A stretch of 64,000 nucleotides of DNA from Proteromonas lacertae (GCA_002245135.1 NGBS01001205.1:1-64000); one strand, 5' to 3'. Positions 41,882 to 53,349 are shown, counted from the first letter of the stretch. The notes: generated by a model not told the origin, from the letters alone. A program made the numbers and translations.

Positions 41882-41986
41882 AAAACATGTCATTACTATT
41901 TGAGGAGTAACTCCACCTACCAAATATGACTTCATTGTATAGTATATTTGTGGAAATATCCTAAATACATTCTCTACACACAGGAA

Positions 41987-42694
41987 CTAATTACCAGCAA
42001 AACCCATAAAATCAGATTCATGTAATGAATCGAGTGCTTTTTGAAATTGTGAATTTTCAAATTGTGCCCATGAACTACAAGCAGTTTTCACTAAACCAAT
42101 AGCTATTTCATATTTTTGTCTATTATCTGCATTCATCCACTCTTGAGGAAGTGAGTGACCTAACTTCTCTCTGTTATAATCAAAGTTAATAAAATCTCTA
42201 CTATTCTGTGACGCTATTTCATTCAGTTCTCTATATTTATCTTCATTAATTAATGTACACTGTTCTTCACCCATATCTATAACACTATTCATCAGTTCTT
42301 GATTTTTTGGATCTAATGCCCATCTATAAAATTTTGATCTTTCTAATATCTCTTGATCATCCATATATCTTTGTGCCTTTTGATTATTCAATGCAATATA
42401 TTCTTTTACTTTTTCAGCTCGATTCGGATCAAAATTATATGGATTTGAATATTGATTGATCTTACTTACTCCATCAACTAATTCATTTTGCAAATACTCC
42501 TGCTGTAATAATAGTTTGTTATAATAATCTATTGCATCTTTATCATTACCTGTTAATCTATCCCAAGTTGAGGTCAACCAATCTTGTATATAATTTTTAT
42601 AGGCTGCTAATTGAGGATTCTTTTCTATAATCTCTTGTAATATAGATTCAAAAATGGATGTTGGTGGGATGAGAGTAAAGAAAAATAAATTCAA
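41987..42694 (-). CDS. Hypothetical protein, about 230 residues
   Basis: Open frame without introns, predicted soluble, helical and charged (QLAAYKNYIQDWLTSTWDRL, NPYNFDPNRAEKVKEYIALN), ending DFMGFAGN. The nominal start is TTG at 42694; no ATG lies near the N-terminus. Less AT-skewed than its neighbours. No family recognised. With the two ORFs on the other strand and the fragment at 43491 it forms a small island unlike the surrounding glycan genes; a remnant of some mobile or virus-like element is possible but I see no diagnostic gene. Confidence 0.5.
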   Translation of the reverse strand: MNLFFFTLIPPTSIFESILQEIIEKNPQLAAYKNYIQDWLTSTWDRLTGNDKDAIDYYNKLLLQQEYLQNELVDGVSKINQYSNPYNFDPNRAEKVKEYIALNNQKAQRYMDDQEILERSKFYRWALDPKNQELMNSVIDMGEEQCTLINEDKYRELNEIASQNSRDFINFDYNREKLGHSLPQEWMNADNRQKYEIAIGLVKTACSSWAQFENSQFQKALDSLHESDFMGFAGN

Positions 42695-42724
42695 AGATTA
42701 GGTATTTCTGATGTAGATGAAATT

Positions 42725-42958
42725 ATGCGCATTACACTTAATATGTTCCTTGAGTGTGTTAACAAGATTAAAGAAAAACGAAACACAATATTACCTCCCT
42801 ATCCTCCTAATGATAGTAATAAAGAAATAGAAGAAATACAAGTCAAGCTTGAAAATGACAATGACAATGTCAATCTCATAGATTATGACTTATCTCCAAT
42901 ATCACCAAGATCCATTAAGGATGAATATATTAATAATAACCAATGTCTTGTAAGTTAG
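42725..42958 (+). CDS. Hypothetical protein, about 77 residues or longer
   Basis: MRITLNMFLECVNKIKEKRN start, then a Pro-rich turn (ILPPYPPNDS) and an acidic stretch ending QCLVS. The frame is open somewhat further upstream (GISDVDEI precedes the ATG). Divergent from the 41987-42694 gene. Not recognised. Confidence 0.4.
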   Translation: MRITLNMFLECVNKIKEKRNTILPPYPPNDSNKEIEEIQVKLENDNDNVNLIDYDLSPISPRSIKDEYINNNQCLVS

Positions 42959-43025
42959 TTTATTGATAATAAATACATTACTTTGATAAATTTTGTTTTC
43001 TTATATAAGATTCTCTTAAACACAC

Positions 43026-43262
43026 ATGGACTTTGATGTAATAACTGTTTTGCTTTCAGTTCTCGTATTTGTATTGTATATGATAGCTTTGGCACTTTTC
43101 AAATACTTAAAGGCACACAATTGTATTCCAAACAATACAGACATAGAAGAACTTAGAAATAATATAGATGCCATGATGAATAAAGGGTTAGAACATGATA
43201 AGACACTTAAAGATATTCAGTCTCTTATTGAAATTACTAAACAAAGGAAAATGACTATTTAA
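43026..43262 (+). CDS. Small single-pass membrane protein
   Basis: 78 residues, ATG to TAA. One clear N-terminal membrane helix (VITVLLSVLVFVLYMIALAL) followed by a charged helical tail (NTDIEELRNNIDAMMNKGLE). 67 bp after the previous ORF, same strand. Family not recognised. Confidence 0.5.
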   Translation: MDFDVITVLLSVLVFVLYMIALALFKYLKAHNCIPNNTDIEELRNNIDAMMNKGLEHDKTLKDIQSLIEITKQRKMTI

Positions 43263-43313
43263 TTATTTTTTTCACTTTTACATTATATTATGTTTTTTTG
43301 GTTTGACTTGTAA

Positions 43314-43379
43314 CTTACAACTTGGGCCAGTTGTAAGATACATCACAATTCAAGTTACAACTAGTGCCAGTTGTAACTT
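43314..43379. repeat. Two tandem perfect hairpins, GCC-centred
   Basis: Hairpin 1: CTTACAACT-TGGGCC-AGTTGTAAG (43314-43337). Hairpin 2: AAGTTACAACT-AGTGCC-AGTTGTAACTT (43352-43379). Both lie in a roughly 40-bp direct repeat (GCCAGTTGTAA...ACAATTCAAGTT), between convergent ORF ends; a bidirectional 3'-end signal or a recombination site are possible roles. Confidence 0.8.
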
Positions 43380-43490
43380 ATATTACAATTCAAGTTGCAA
43401 AGTGGCGGCCGGATATAGCAATACCAAACCCAACAAACACACACACCTTACATTACATAAAAAGAATATATAGAATTACCTTAATTATCC

Positions 43491-43770
43491 ATATTAGGAA
43501 CTGGAATACCATATTGATAATGCCTGCCATTATACACAACAATACGATGTGGATCATTCATTGGCGCGGATTGCTGCATCTTTACTTTTGGCCTTCCTCT
43601 TTGTTTAGGCGGATTAGCAGCTAATATTTGTTTATGCATTTTCATAGCTTTTGTAGCGCATTCTTTACTTTATCTCTATACAAATCATAGCATTTTCTCC
43701 ATTTACTCCTGTTGGATTGTTAGATTCTTCAGAGTATATAAAACCCTTTTGGCCATCCTTCAGAGTATGA
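43491..43770 (-). other. Coding-like fragment with AT-hook-type motif
   Basis: The C-terminal part reads MHKQILAANPPKQRGRPKVK and RHYQYGIPVPNMDN-stop; further upstream, SEGWPKGFIYSEESNNPTG and KWRKCYDLYRDK look coding too. GRPKVK resembles an AT-hook. Incomplete as it stands; origin unknown, same small island as 41987-43262. Confidence 0.4.
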
Positions 43771-43862
43771 CATTGTGATATATTAATATATGAAATATAG
43801 AAAATATATTCATTATAAGTTATTGTTTGTTTAGTAATACGAATCGATTAATGTAGTTAGAT

Positions 43863-44969
43863 TTATTCTTGTTTTTGTTTTTGATAATATAACACCATTT
43901 TAATTATTTCTTTCTTTAAATTTTTGTAATATGTAAGATCTTTGATAGTATCATGTGGTAGTTTACTTGAAAATTCATCAATAGTATAAAATCTGCTATA
44001 AAAATCACTGAATTTAAATGCTTCACATTTGATTTTGTAGAAATCAAAGAATATACTACATATTCCATCATATGTAATCTTATTTATTAAAGAATTAAAA
44101 AGTTGAAGGTTATGTTTTATTCCCTTTATACTTACATTAAATGCATATGGAACATGAATTCCACATCTAAGAATAGGATTATCTTCATATATTACGAAAT
44201 GATACTGCTTGCTATAATACATCTTTACATATTCTAGAAAAACACAAAACTGACTTGTATAGTATTTATTGATTATTGTGTCTAGAGGTAATTTGTGAAT
44301 ATTTATAAGATATTCACATAATTCTTTTATATGTTTTGTGTAAACTAATAAAGGAAATGTTATCATTGCATCTCCCCATTTTTTTTTATTAAATTTTAAT
44401 ATTTTAAATGGATTCCATTCGTTATATCTAATTTTGTTTGTATAAAGAAAATACGGTTTATTATCATTATCAAAGAGTATATATTTTGTTACTTTCATAG
44501 TAAATATACTATCTGAATCCATAAAAGCAATATATTTATTTGGAAGACAATACTTATAAGATATATATGCTGAATATTCTTTTCTCAAAAACCCATAAAC
44601 CTCATAATCTTCATAATATACTTCCCAATTGCCTATTATGTATGATTCTAAATATGTATACCCTTTATCCAATAGAATTACTTTTTTCCCTATATTTGAA
44701 GGCCAAAATAGGTTATAGTTATTAATTACAGATAGTATGTATCCTTGAGTGAAGTTAGATAAAGATATAAATAAACAAATTGATATATTATCCCATTTTG
44801 TTTTACTTTTTTCTTCATACAATTTAAAGTAATTGTTAGACATTTCATACAATGAATTACTTTTTAGTTTATTTCTTTTTGTTATACTCTTTAATCTGAT
44901 ATAATAATTTGTAAAATAAACAACAATTAATAAATAAATTACAAAATAAGTAATTGATTTTATATACAT
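43863..44969 (-). CDS. Putative glycosyltransferase, family unassigned
   Basis: 368 residues, ATG start, signal anchor ITYFVIYLLIVVYFTNYY. A GT-A-like site is visible in KYIAFMDSDSIF near residue 150, followed by WGDAMITFPLLVYT and later HVPYAFNVSIKG. Intronless. The DSD site and type II topology argue for a Golgi transferase but I do not recognise the family. First gene of the second glycan block. Confidence 0.6.
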   Translation of the reverse strand: MYIKSITYFVIYLLIVVYFTNYYIRLKSITKRNKLKSNSLYEMSNNYFKLYEEKSKTKWDNISICLFISLSNFTQGYILSVINNYNLFWPSNIGKKVILLDKGYTYLESYIIGNWEVYYEDYEVYGFLRKEYSAYISYKYCLPNKYIAFMDSDSIFTMKVTKYILFDNDNKPYFLYTNKIRYNEWNPFKILKFNKKKWGDAMITFPLLVYTKHIKELCEYLINIHKLPLDTIINKYYTSQFCVFLEYVKMYYSKQYHFVIYEDNPILRCGIHVPYAFNVSIKGIKHNLQLFNSLINKITYDGICSIFFDFYKIKCEAFKFSDFYSRFYTIDEFSSKLPHDTIKDLTYYKNLKKEIIKMVLYYQKQKQE

Positions 44970-44999
44970 ATAAAGTAATTAACTGGTTAAAATATTCTT

Positions 45000-45545
45000 T
45001 TATATATATTGTGAATATAATAGTACTACTTTACTTATACTTTTTATCAACATAATAGTGCTAAAGAATTCAGCTGGGCTAAAGTTATTTGTTGTACTTA
45101 CAAGTATTGGATTAAGAGGACTGAAGTATTTAGCATTGAATAAAAGTATAATACCAGATCCTTCAATCAACATCTTAACCTGGTCTGAATGATGAATATT
45201 TTCATTGTCCATAAAAAAGCAGAATTTACCTTTTAGTTTTAGATCATCTAATAAGTACTTAAAGTATGTTGTAAATACCTCATAGTAGCTATAATTGTAA
45301 TATCAGTAGCACCTCTTGCCATGTGAACGATTGGTGTTGTTCCTTCGACAGACCTTGCACATCCATTTACAAGTCCCATGCTCCAATGAGTGTCATCTAA
45401 GTAAATTGAACGAAAACCATGTCTAGTATAATATCTTAATAATTTAATATCTTCAATTCTTTCCTTTAGTAATGTTGTATTCTGTCATTCTTTTGTTGCG
45501 ATCACGACAAATAGTTGATTTAGATAAATGCTTACCAGTTTCTGT
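45000..45545 (-). pseudogene. Tc1/IS630-like (DDE_3) transposase remnant
   Basis: Seen in order on the minus strand: HTH-like TGKHLSKSTICRDRNKRMT, first Asp in SIYLDDTHWSMGLVNG, SVEGTTPIVHMARGATD, second Asp in FFMDNENIHHSDQVKML and the FNAKYFSPLNPI block. Two frame changes (near 45275 and 45470) break it; the N-terminal domain and TIRs are missing. Ordinary DNA transposon. Confidence 0.7.
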
Positions 45546-45769
45546 GAAGATTTTTTCTTTTAAAAAATATAAGTATTATGCAATATTGTACAAGTAAGTT
45601 GCAAAACACTATAAGAAGAAATATATGTTGCAACAAGCAGTCGGCTTGAGTTTATCTTTATAAGTAATTGTTAGTTTGTTTATTTTTCAATCTCTATATA
45701 CTTTATAATACACATAAATTAGCACTAATACAAATTCCATTTCTATTTAATAAGCGTAATTTTTATACA

Positions 45770-45905
45770 ATATATTAAGCATCAATAGCAATAGTAGAAA
45801 ATGAAATTAAGGTTGTAAAATAAATAGAACTTAATAACTTTAATTTATTAATACTTAATATTGAAATTGAAAAAGCAAGCTTAAAAAGGCATTAAATAGA
45901 ATAGA
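45770..45905. repeat. C-type arm fragment
   Basis: CATCAATAGCAATAGTAGAA and the AAATTAAGGTT block match 30300-30335 and the complement of 11290-11340; AAGCAAGCTTAAAAAGGC resembles a worn centre. The rest of 45546-45968 has no gene. Confidence 0.55.
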
Positions 45906-45968
45906 AGTTTTAAGAAACTGTGTTATAGATTCAGATGTTAAGAACTTAATAACTATTCATAAAGTACA

Positions 45969-46601
45969 TGCTGCTACGCAATGTTTGTCATAGTTGGCCG
46001 TTTGTCTACCAGACACATTTAAAACAAATTAAATGTATATTCTTACTTGTCTTGATGAAATATTGTTACTTTTATACTTACTTTGTTATGTGCCCTGCCT
46101 CTATAGTATACTTTTTTGTTAATATAAATAGTTTGAATATTTGCGCCGTTTGTTTTCTAGAACTTTTTGAAGCAAACTAAATACATATTTAACTAATATA
46201 GACTAAAATACATTAGATGAAATGATTAGTACAACTTAATGTTGATCCTAAGACATTTAAAATGAAAAAAGAAAATATAGAATCAAGCCTTACTCGAGCC
46301 TATTTTTTCATTTCTTTTTATATAGAATTTTATAATTAATATATTCTAATCATTTCAGCTAATGTATTTTAGTCTGCATTAGCTAAATATGCATTTAGTT
46401 TGCTTCAAAAATTTATAGAAAACAAAAGGCACAAATATTCAAACTATTTATATTAACAAAAAAGTATACTGCAGAGGTAGGTCATATAACAAAGTAAGTA
46501 TATAAGTAACAATATTTCATCAAGACAAGTAAGAATATACATTTAGTTTGTTTTAAAAGTGTCTAATAGACAAACGGCCAACTATGAAACGGCACACAAC
46601 A
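45969..46601. mobile_element. Subfamily B foldback element, copy B2
   Basis: Both arms are present: left TTTGTCATAGTTGGCCGTTT with a mutated tip, right AGACAAACGGCCAACTATGA ending CACACAACA. Core GACTAAAATACATTAGATGA, centre CAAGCCTTACTCGAGCC. Closest to B1 along its length. No flanking duplication remains. 46602-46851 holds no gene. Confidence 0.8.
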
Positions 46602-46851
46602 TTTTTTTATAAAATGTGCAATTTCTATAGTTGTTGTTAAAAAACGAAAAACTTGATGCAACAGAAAAGCTTGATTTAGTTTTTTCATTTTTCTATTATT
46701 TAGAAAAAATAATTACAGTTATTGAATAAAAATGGAATTTGTGTTGTTGCTAAATTATGTGTATTAAATAGTATAAAAATTCTCAAATACAAACAAACAA
46801 AAAATAATAATAAAAATTCGAACCTTCTATAAATAAGATATATTTTCTATT

Positions 46852-47847
46852 ATGAAGTATTTTAATATGAAGTTAATAATGTTTGTTTTTTTATTTATTA
46901 TAGTTGGGTATAAAATCAACAAGACAAATACTATTCATATAAATATTTACTATATGAAAAAATTATTTTTGATTAATACTAGTCTACATAATTGCGGAAA
47001 TCTAAAGTGCTATTTGTCAAAATATAATAATTCAAATTATAATGCTATTATTTATAGTATTAATGACATAAATGTGCAAATAAATAAAGATAAAAAAAGA
47101 ATATATATGTTATGCAACACAGAAGCTTTAAGTAGATGGAAAAACACAAAAAGAATTATTGATGGTAATAATGAAAAATTTGACGTTTTAATTAGTTATA
47201 AACTTCTCATATCAAAACATCATTTTTCATATCCATATTACAAGAATATTGACAATATTATTAATGATGGAAAAGAATCCATAAAGTCAATTGATAACTT
47301 TATGAAAAGAAAAGATATTGTGTTTATTTATAGACAACCATACAAAAATAGAAACAGATTGTGTGTCATGTTTGAAAAAAGGATGAAAGTAGATAAATAT
47401 GGCTTAGCATTTAAGAATCATCTTAAATGGCCTGATAATATAACCAATCAAAAATATTTATTAATAAGAAATTATAAATTCTGTTTGGCAATTGAAAATA
47501 CTATTAATCAAGTGAAATGGGGTCAACTACATTCAGATCCAATTGATGATGATTATGTAACAGAAAAATTATGGGATTGTATGAGAGGAGGATCAATTCC
47601 CATATATTTTGGAGCTAAAAATGTTGATAAATTTTATCCAACTAATTTTTCAATAATTAATGCAAAAGATTATAAAAACTACACAGAACTAATAAATTAT
47701 GTATATTCAATAAGAAATAATAAAACAATACTTGCACAGTATATTAACTGGCCTTACAATTATTCTAAAGAATGGTATAATAGAATGATAAAATTTTCCA
47801 CATCACCTTGTAAATTATGTAAATACATTAAAAATTATTATAATTGA
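46852..47847 (+). CDS. GT10 alpha-1,3-fucosyltransferase, paralog of 29179-30201
   Basis: 331 residues from ATG. Signal anchor LIMFVFLFIIVGYKI, NYKFCLAIENTINQVKWG, DDYVTEKLWDCMRGGSIPIY followed by FGAKN, and a C-terminal WYNRMIKFSTSPCKLC, the same layout as the other GT10 copy. Intact and intronless. Confidence 0.92.
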   Translation: MKYFNMKLIMFVFLFIIVGYKINKTNTIHINIYYMKKLFLINTSLHNCGNLKCYLSKYNNSNYNAIIYSINDINVQINKDKKRIYMLCNTEALSRWKNTKRIIDGNNEKFDVLISYKLLISKHHFSYPYYKNIDNIINDGKESIKSIDNFMKRKDIVFIYRQPYKNRNRLCVMFEKRMKVDKYGLAFKNHLKWPDNITNQKYLLIRNYKFCLAIENTINQVKWGQLHSDPIDDDYVTEKLWDCMRGGSIPIYFGAKNVDKFYPTNFSIINAKDYKNYTELINYVYSIRNNKTILAQYINWPYNYSKEWYNRMIKFSTSPCKLCKYIKNYYN

Positions 47848-47927
47848 TAATTAAAATAATATAAGGTAAGAGATTTTAGCATGTTTTAGCATATGTTTCA
47901 TTTTGTAAAGATCTCCAAATATATATG

Positions 47928-49196
47928 TCAAAATATAGAAGTTTCTAAATCACTAAACGACTTATTTGTTTGGTGTATTATACCAACTTCAAAATAAGGA
48001 ACATTACTATTATGTTCATTGGTAGATCTTAGCTCATCAATTAATCTATTTATATTACTAAGTCTAGTACCTATAAATGCAATACATCTTAGTGACAGTT
48101 GTATGTCACTAATCACGTTAAGTAAATGATTATTTTTCCAGTTATTATTTCCATCATTGTATCTAGAATAATTTAAATAAAACACGTTATAATCTGAATT
48201 TATAAAAGTATTTATTGTATTTCTATCATCAGTTGATAAATAAACATTAAATTTTCTTTTAATTAATCTGCGAAATAATTCTATTGCTACAAAATATTTC
48301 TTTGTATCAATTAACTTCATTTCAATATATTTATCTCCATGTCTTACCCATACATTAATGCAAGGATATTTATAGATGTTTTTGCAGTTAAAGTTACATT
48401 TTATTAAATTCTTAATTAGATTGTTTGAAGTGTCAATAGTTTTTGTGTTTAAATTATATATGTATTTTGATAGTTGTGTGTTCCAATAATGTCTATAATA
48501 TGATGGAGATATAGATGATAACTGTAGATATTTCTGAACTTTATGTGGAACAGGAGAAACGTTGTAGTTACAAATATTTGGTAGAACAAATTTTTCATTT
48601 CCGTATGCATCTTTTGATATATTTTTTATTATAGTATAGTATATACTACAATTTGACAATTGTAAAAAATATTTGCTAATATAAGTAGAATGAATTAATA
48701 CAACCCTATTCGTATTAATAGCCAATGAAAGATAACAACCAAAAGCATGAATAGCAGCACCAAAACCAAATTTCCAATTTGGTATAATTAAATAATTCTG
48801 ATTATCACATGAAATAGGATGTTGTGATTTAAAAATTATACTTTGAATAAAGTTAGTTCCTTCTAATTCATTAGAGAAGTTACTACAAACATATTTCCCT
48901 GATTTATATGATCTATGTGTTTTTATTTCTCCATTATTATAGCATATAATATAATGAGATATATGTAATATTGTTTCGCATAGCTGACAATCTGAAGAAT
49001 CTAACAACCTTTTATAATATTCATATCCATTTGTGTTTACATTATATATTATATTTGAACTGTTACAGTTTTCACGATTTATTATTCTCTTACATTCTTT
49101 GTATATGAAACTAAAATTTATGTTGTTTTTAATTTTTATGATATGATAAAATATTACACAAATGAATGTAATAATTAAAATGACTATACATTTCAT
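47928..49196 (-). CDS. GT23-like fucosyltransferase
   Basis: 422 residues. Signal anchor IVILIITFICVIFYHII; Cys-rich luminal stem (CNSSN, SSDCQLCET); IIPNWKFGFGAAIHAFGCYL as donor loop; NVWVRHGDKYIEMKLID, the basic motif followed by a long partner helix as in alpha-1,6-fucosyltransferases; YLSTDDRNT; and SDIQLSLRCIAFIGTRLSNI. This series fits GT23 (FUT8-type) better than GT37, but assignment is from motifs only. Confidence 0.75.
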   Translation of the reverse strand: MKCIVILIITFICVIFYHIIKIKNNINFSFIYKECKRIINRENCNSSNIIYNVNTNGYEYYKRLLDSSDCQLCETILHISHYIICYNNGEIKTHRSYKSGKYVCSNFSNELEGTNFIQSIIFKSQHPISCDNQNYLIIPNWKFGFGAAIHAFGCYLSLAINTNRVVLIHSTYISKYFLQLSNCSIYYTIIKNISKDAYGNEKFVLPNICNYNVSPVPHKVQKYLQLSSISPSYYRHYWNTQLSKYIYNLNTKTIDTSNNLIKNLIKCNFNCKNIYKYPCINVWVRHGDKYIEMKLIDTKKYFVAIELFRRLIKRKFNVYLSTDDRNTINTFINSDYNVFYLNYSRYNDGNNNWKNNHLLNVISDIQLSLRCIAFIGTRLSNINRLIDELRSTNEHNSNVPYFEVGIIHQTNKSFSDLETSIF

Positions 49197-49389
49197 TAGT
49201 TTTCCATAATCAACCTCTTAATCTCATCAAAATTCTTTGTTGATTATGGTATATAATATTCATATAACATTTATAGACAATGCTTTACTTAAATTTAAGC
49301 AAAACTACAGTAATTTCTTCAATGTGCAACCTTGGTCATGAACATTGAGACTAAAATACACAACCAAGGTGAGGAGTACTGCATAGGCT

Positions 49390-49446
49390 TGTTTTAAAAG
49401 TGTCTAATAGACAAACGGCCAACTATGACAAACGGCGCACAGCAGT
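49390..49446. repeat. Subfamily B right-end fragment directly upstream of a gene
   Basis: TTTTAAAAGTGTCTAATAGA, CAAACGGCCAACTATGACAA, then ACGGCGCACAGCA. The arm behind it is missing. The next ATG lies about 10 bp downstream. Confidence 0.75.
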
Positions 49447-49456
49447 TTATATAAAT

Positions 49457-51255
49457 ATGGAATTTAGAAACGATATACAAGAAATCAGAGCAATTGCTTT
49501 TTTATTAGTTTTTATTTATCATCTTAATGATAAAATAATACCAGGAGGTTTTATAGGTGTAGATATCTTTTTTGTTATATCTGGTTTTATAATATCACAA
49601 TCTATTTTTAAACTATATGCTAATTATACAGGACTATATGTGTTTTATTCAAGAAGGATTAAAAGACTATTTCCAAGTAGTATTATTTGTTTGTTGTGTT
49701 ATTATTTTTATCACCCTACTGTTACTAAAAATAGCAATGAAGAATTACAACTCTATCATGATATTATATCAGCATTATTATGTTTATCAAATGTTAGGTT
49801 TTATAGAATTACTAAGAGTTATTTTCAAAGTGAAAAGAAATCTATTATTATTAATTATTGGTCTTTATCCCTAGAAGAACAATTTTATATTTTATATCCT
49901 ATTATATATTTCTGTTCTAGAATATTTTATTATTTTAATATTTTGGGATTAGTTATAAGTTTATGTTGTTGTATTATTAATACATATTCAGATGATTCCT
50001 CATCTTATTATTTGTTACACAATAGAGTATGGGAAATATTGCTAGGATGCATAGTCAGTAAATCTCACCACATTTACTCTTTAAATCCTCAATTAGTATT
50101 ATATATAATAATTATATCATCTTATGTAATTGGAATATATACCATTTTAATATTCCCAGGATTTATAGCATTATTTCCAACATTATTAACATCATTATTA
50201 TTAATCCAAAAGAATAAAACACTATATAACTCCAAAATATTATTACAAATTGGAAACATGTCTTATATATTATATTTGTTTCACTATCCCATTATACAGA
50301 ATAACAAAAAATATTATATTATTGTGAGTAAACTTATTATAATTACATACATGATATACTCATATATAGAACTACCTGTAAGAAATTTTAATAATTTCAA
50401 TTATATAAATATATCATGTTTTATTTCATTATATTTGTTTATAATAACTCTCCGTTATTCAATAAGAAATAGTAGAAAAGAAAAAATGATAAATATATAT
50501 AATGCAACTACATTTTGTACAGCAAAGCAGTGTAATAATTATACAACTCAGCTAATTCAAAAAACCCTTTTACTAATAGGTGATTCTCACCTGCTTCAAT
50601 ATTTATATGTAATTATAAAAGTAGTAAGTAATTATAATATAAATAATATCCTTATTATATTAACATGGATAATAAATATAGAGAAAAATTACATATCTAT
50701 TTCAAATTTCATTAAAAGCTTAAATAATGTTAAGATGTGTATGATATCGTTATATGTAGATTATGCTTTTCAGTTTGCAGATAAAAAGACATTTGAAAAA
50801 GGATTTATATATATTATTGAAAATATATTAAATTTAACTAAAGGTATAATTATATTTCAAGATAATATAATTACATATATACTTAATAATACAAAAAATA
50901 TTTACTTCCTATATTAAACAATAAAAAAATTACATATATAGATATTTTTAATTCATATTGCAAAGGAAAGGAACACTGTTTAGATAATATATATTCTAAA
51001 ACTATTTTTATGGACATGAATCATTTAAATAAAGAATTTGTATGTAAATCAGTATTAATCTTTAAACTAATAAATGAAGCAGTAGAAATATATTTAAATA
51101 AAACTAATTACATAGATGTGGAATGTTATTTATTAGATATCAAGACATATTCCAAATATAACTCAGCCATATTAAAGAAATATAATATAATTACAATGAA
51201 AAATATTAGGAGTAATATGTTTGGTTTTATTCATATGCCAAGTTTCAATTATTAA
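49457..51255 (+). CDS. Acyltransferase-3/SGNH protein with one frame break
   Basis: Start ATG 49457 (MEFRNDIQEIRAIAFLLVFI); the sequence before it is B-element end. Acyltransferase-3 features: IRAIAFLLVFIYHL, GGFIGVDIFFVISGFII, then about nine membrane helices; SGNH domain LLIGDSHLLQYL and late FMDMNHL (Asp-x-x-His). The frame changes once near 50890-50900 at a run of six A's, after which the SGNH C-terminus continues cleanly to TAA 51255; a sequencing or assembly slip is as likely as a real mutation. Confidence 0.8.
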
Positions 51256-51399
51256 TAAGACTAAATTAGTTCAAACCTAACAAATTTAGTAAAAATGAAT
51301 ATTTACTTTACCAGAAGGTGAATTAGATATATTTCTTCCAATGGAAACTCAATAGATAAAAATGCAATAAAGGTGTTGAACTGAGTGAAGTAGATTGTT

Positions 51400-51625
51400 C
51401 TAAATAATTAATTGAAACAAAATAATATTTCTTTTGCTCTTTTGTAAGATATATATGGACTGTAATCTTAATATCATTCTCCTTATTAAGCTTCCTGTAA
51501 TAAAATATCCTGACAAAGTAAAGAAAATATCAACACCTATAAATCCTCCCTTAAAATACTTATTCTTTTGATGAAAGTAAAAAACAAAAATCATTGCAAA
51601 AAATCGAACAGATTGTTATTATTTC
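51400..51625 (-). pseudogene. N-terminal remnant of a third acyltransferase-3 gene
   Basis: AMIFVFYFHQKNKYF and GGFIGVDIFFTLSGYFITGS are the first two conserved blocks of the family; everything after RRMILRLQS is lost. Lies between two larger acyltransferase-3 genes. Confidence 0.7.
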
Positions 51626-53349
51626 TTAACAACCTCTGTAGTAGTATTTTCCATGAATATAAAAATTACACAATTTTATTGTTTTCTTTTCTTTCATCTT
51701 AATATTTAGTGTTTGTGAAAATATTATATTGAAATCATTACAAAATTTTGATGTAAAGAGAGGTGATAAATGTGAAGCTGTATCATACACACTTATTCTA
51801 TTTATTATACATTTGCATATGCCATTTTTACATATATCATTATTGAAAGAAATATAAAGTGTGTTATTAATTTCAGGTATAAATTTACGATGTAAAGTGC
51901 AATTAATACCATCTACCATATAGCAGTATTTGCTATGATGTTCATAACATTGTAAACATATATTATTATTCTTTAGCTTAGGACTATCTTCAATAAAAAT
52001 TGATTTAGGAATAAATGAGTTATAATATTTTATCATATTAACAATTTTTGATGTTATTGTATTAATATTATCACTCATGTCATGTATTACAAAACCGAAA
52101 ATTACTAACATCCAATGAACGTTATTATTATTAAAGTACTTATTATAAATTACCATATAATCATCAACATATAAGTGAAAGTAAAAATAATGCATCATTA
52201 TACCTTTAGATCGAATATAAGGAAGCATTGCAGGAATCCATTGTTCTAAATGAGAATCTCCAACCAATAATATATTTCTATTTGATAGAACATCTTTTTT
52301 TGTCAAATGACAGTGGCTACACCATAATTTAATTGATGCTTTGTTACTCTGTCTCACAATATTTATATTCTCATCTATTTTTTTTGTAGATATAATGTCT
52401 CTAATTTTAATCCATACCAATATAAAGCATATAGTTATAATTATTATAATAAATCTACCATATTTTCTAATATTGTTTTCTATAAAGTAATCATTAATTA
52501 CTGCAGTAAATAGTGAATAAATAATTCCATTTACAACTTTATAATTGTTGTTGCAATAAATATAATGATATAAATATAACGAATATGATATTTTTCCAAA
52601 GAAAATCATTGTTTTATTTATCACCATGCCATCATTTATTAGTATGTAATTATTACATACGTTACTAGATATTATAGATACTACTATGATATTTATAATT
52701 ATATAATAGAGTTTATAAATATTCAAAATAATAATTAGAAATATTGCTAAATAGGTGTTGATATTAATTTTGAATTTTGTTATTATTGAAAGTAAATAAT
52801 ACCAGATTCTAATTAAAGTATTATAATAATAATAATTATCTACACAATATAATTCACAAATCAAATCATATGAAAATGAAAGAATAATAACAATATAAAA
52901 TATAAATTCGTTTATATTCATTCCTTTGAGTAATAAAAGAATAATGTATAGTTGAAATATAACAGAAATATACCATAGATGAAGGAAAGATGAATTATTC
53001 TCTTTTAGAAAATAATCACTACCGCTATATATCAATCTAACATTAAAAGTAAATGTTAATGCACATAATATATCAATCACTTCTTTTTCATTAATTATAT
53101 TTTGTTTAGTAATATATAATGTAATGATTAATAAAAATAAGTAATAACTAGGAGATATTCTTTTGTATCTAGAGAGGATGCTTTTTAATAATGAATTATC
53201 GGACTTAGTAAATGATAAATATCCTGATATATTTATAAATACAATTACACCAACATAACCATATTTAAATACTGATATATTACTATGATAAAAACAATAA
53301 ATAGAATTGAATAACCTTTTAATACTTCTAAATCATTTCTATAATTCAT
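51626..53349 (-). CDS. Acyltransferase-3/SGNH protein with one frame break near the start
   Basis: Start MNYRNDLEVLKGYSILFIVF at 53349; near 53290 one T appears to be missing in a T-run, after which HSNISVFKYGYVGVIVFINI continues (the His and GVIVF blocks of the family). Then about eight membrane helices, FFGKISYSLYLYHYIY, an SGNH block LLVGDSHLEQWIPAM, and late DTASHLSPLF. About 570 residues in all. Closely related to 15476 and 49457 in layout. Confidence 0.8.

Noticed and set aside
12444-53349. Bacterial or viral contaminant contig
   Set aside because: Host-type introns in the GT77 gene, foldback elements shared between the island and its flanks, and continuous base composition argue that the glycan island is part of the same eukaryotic chromosome.
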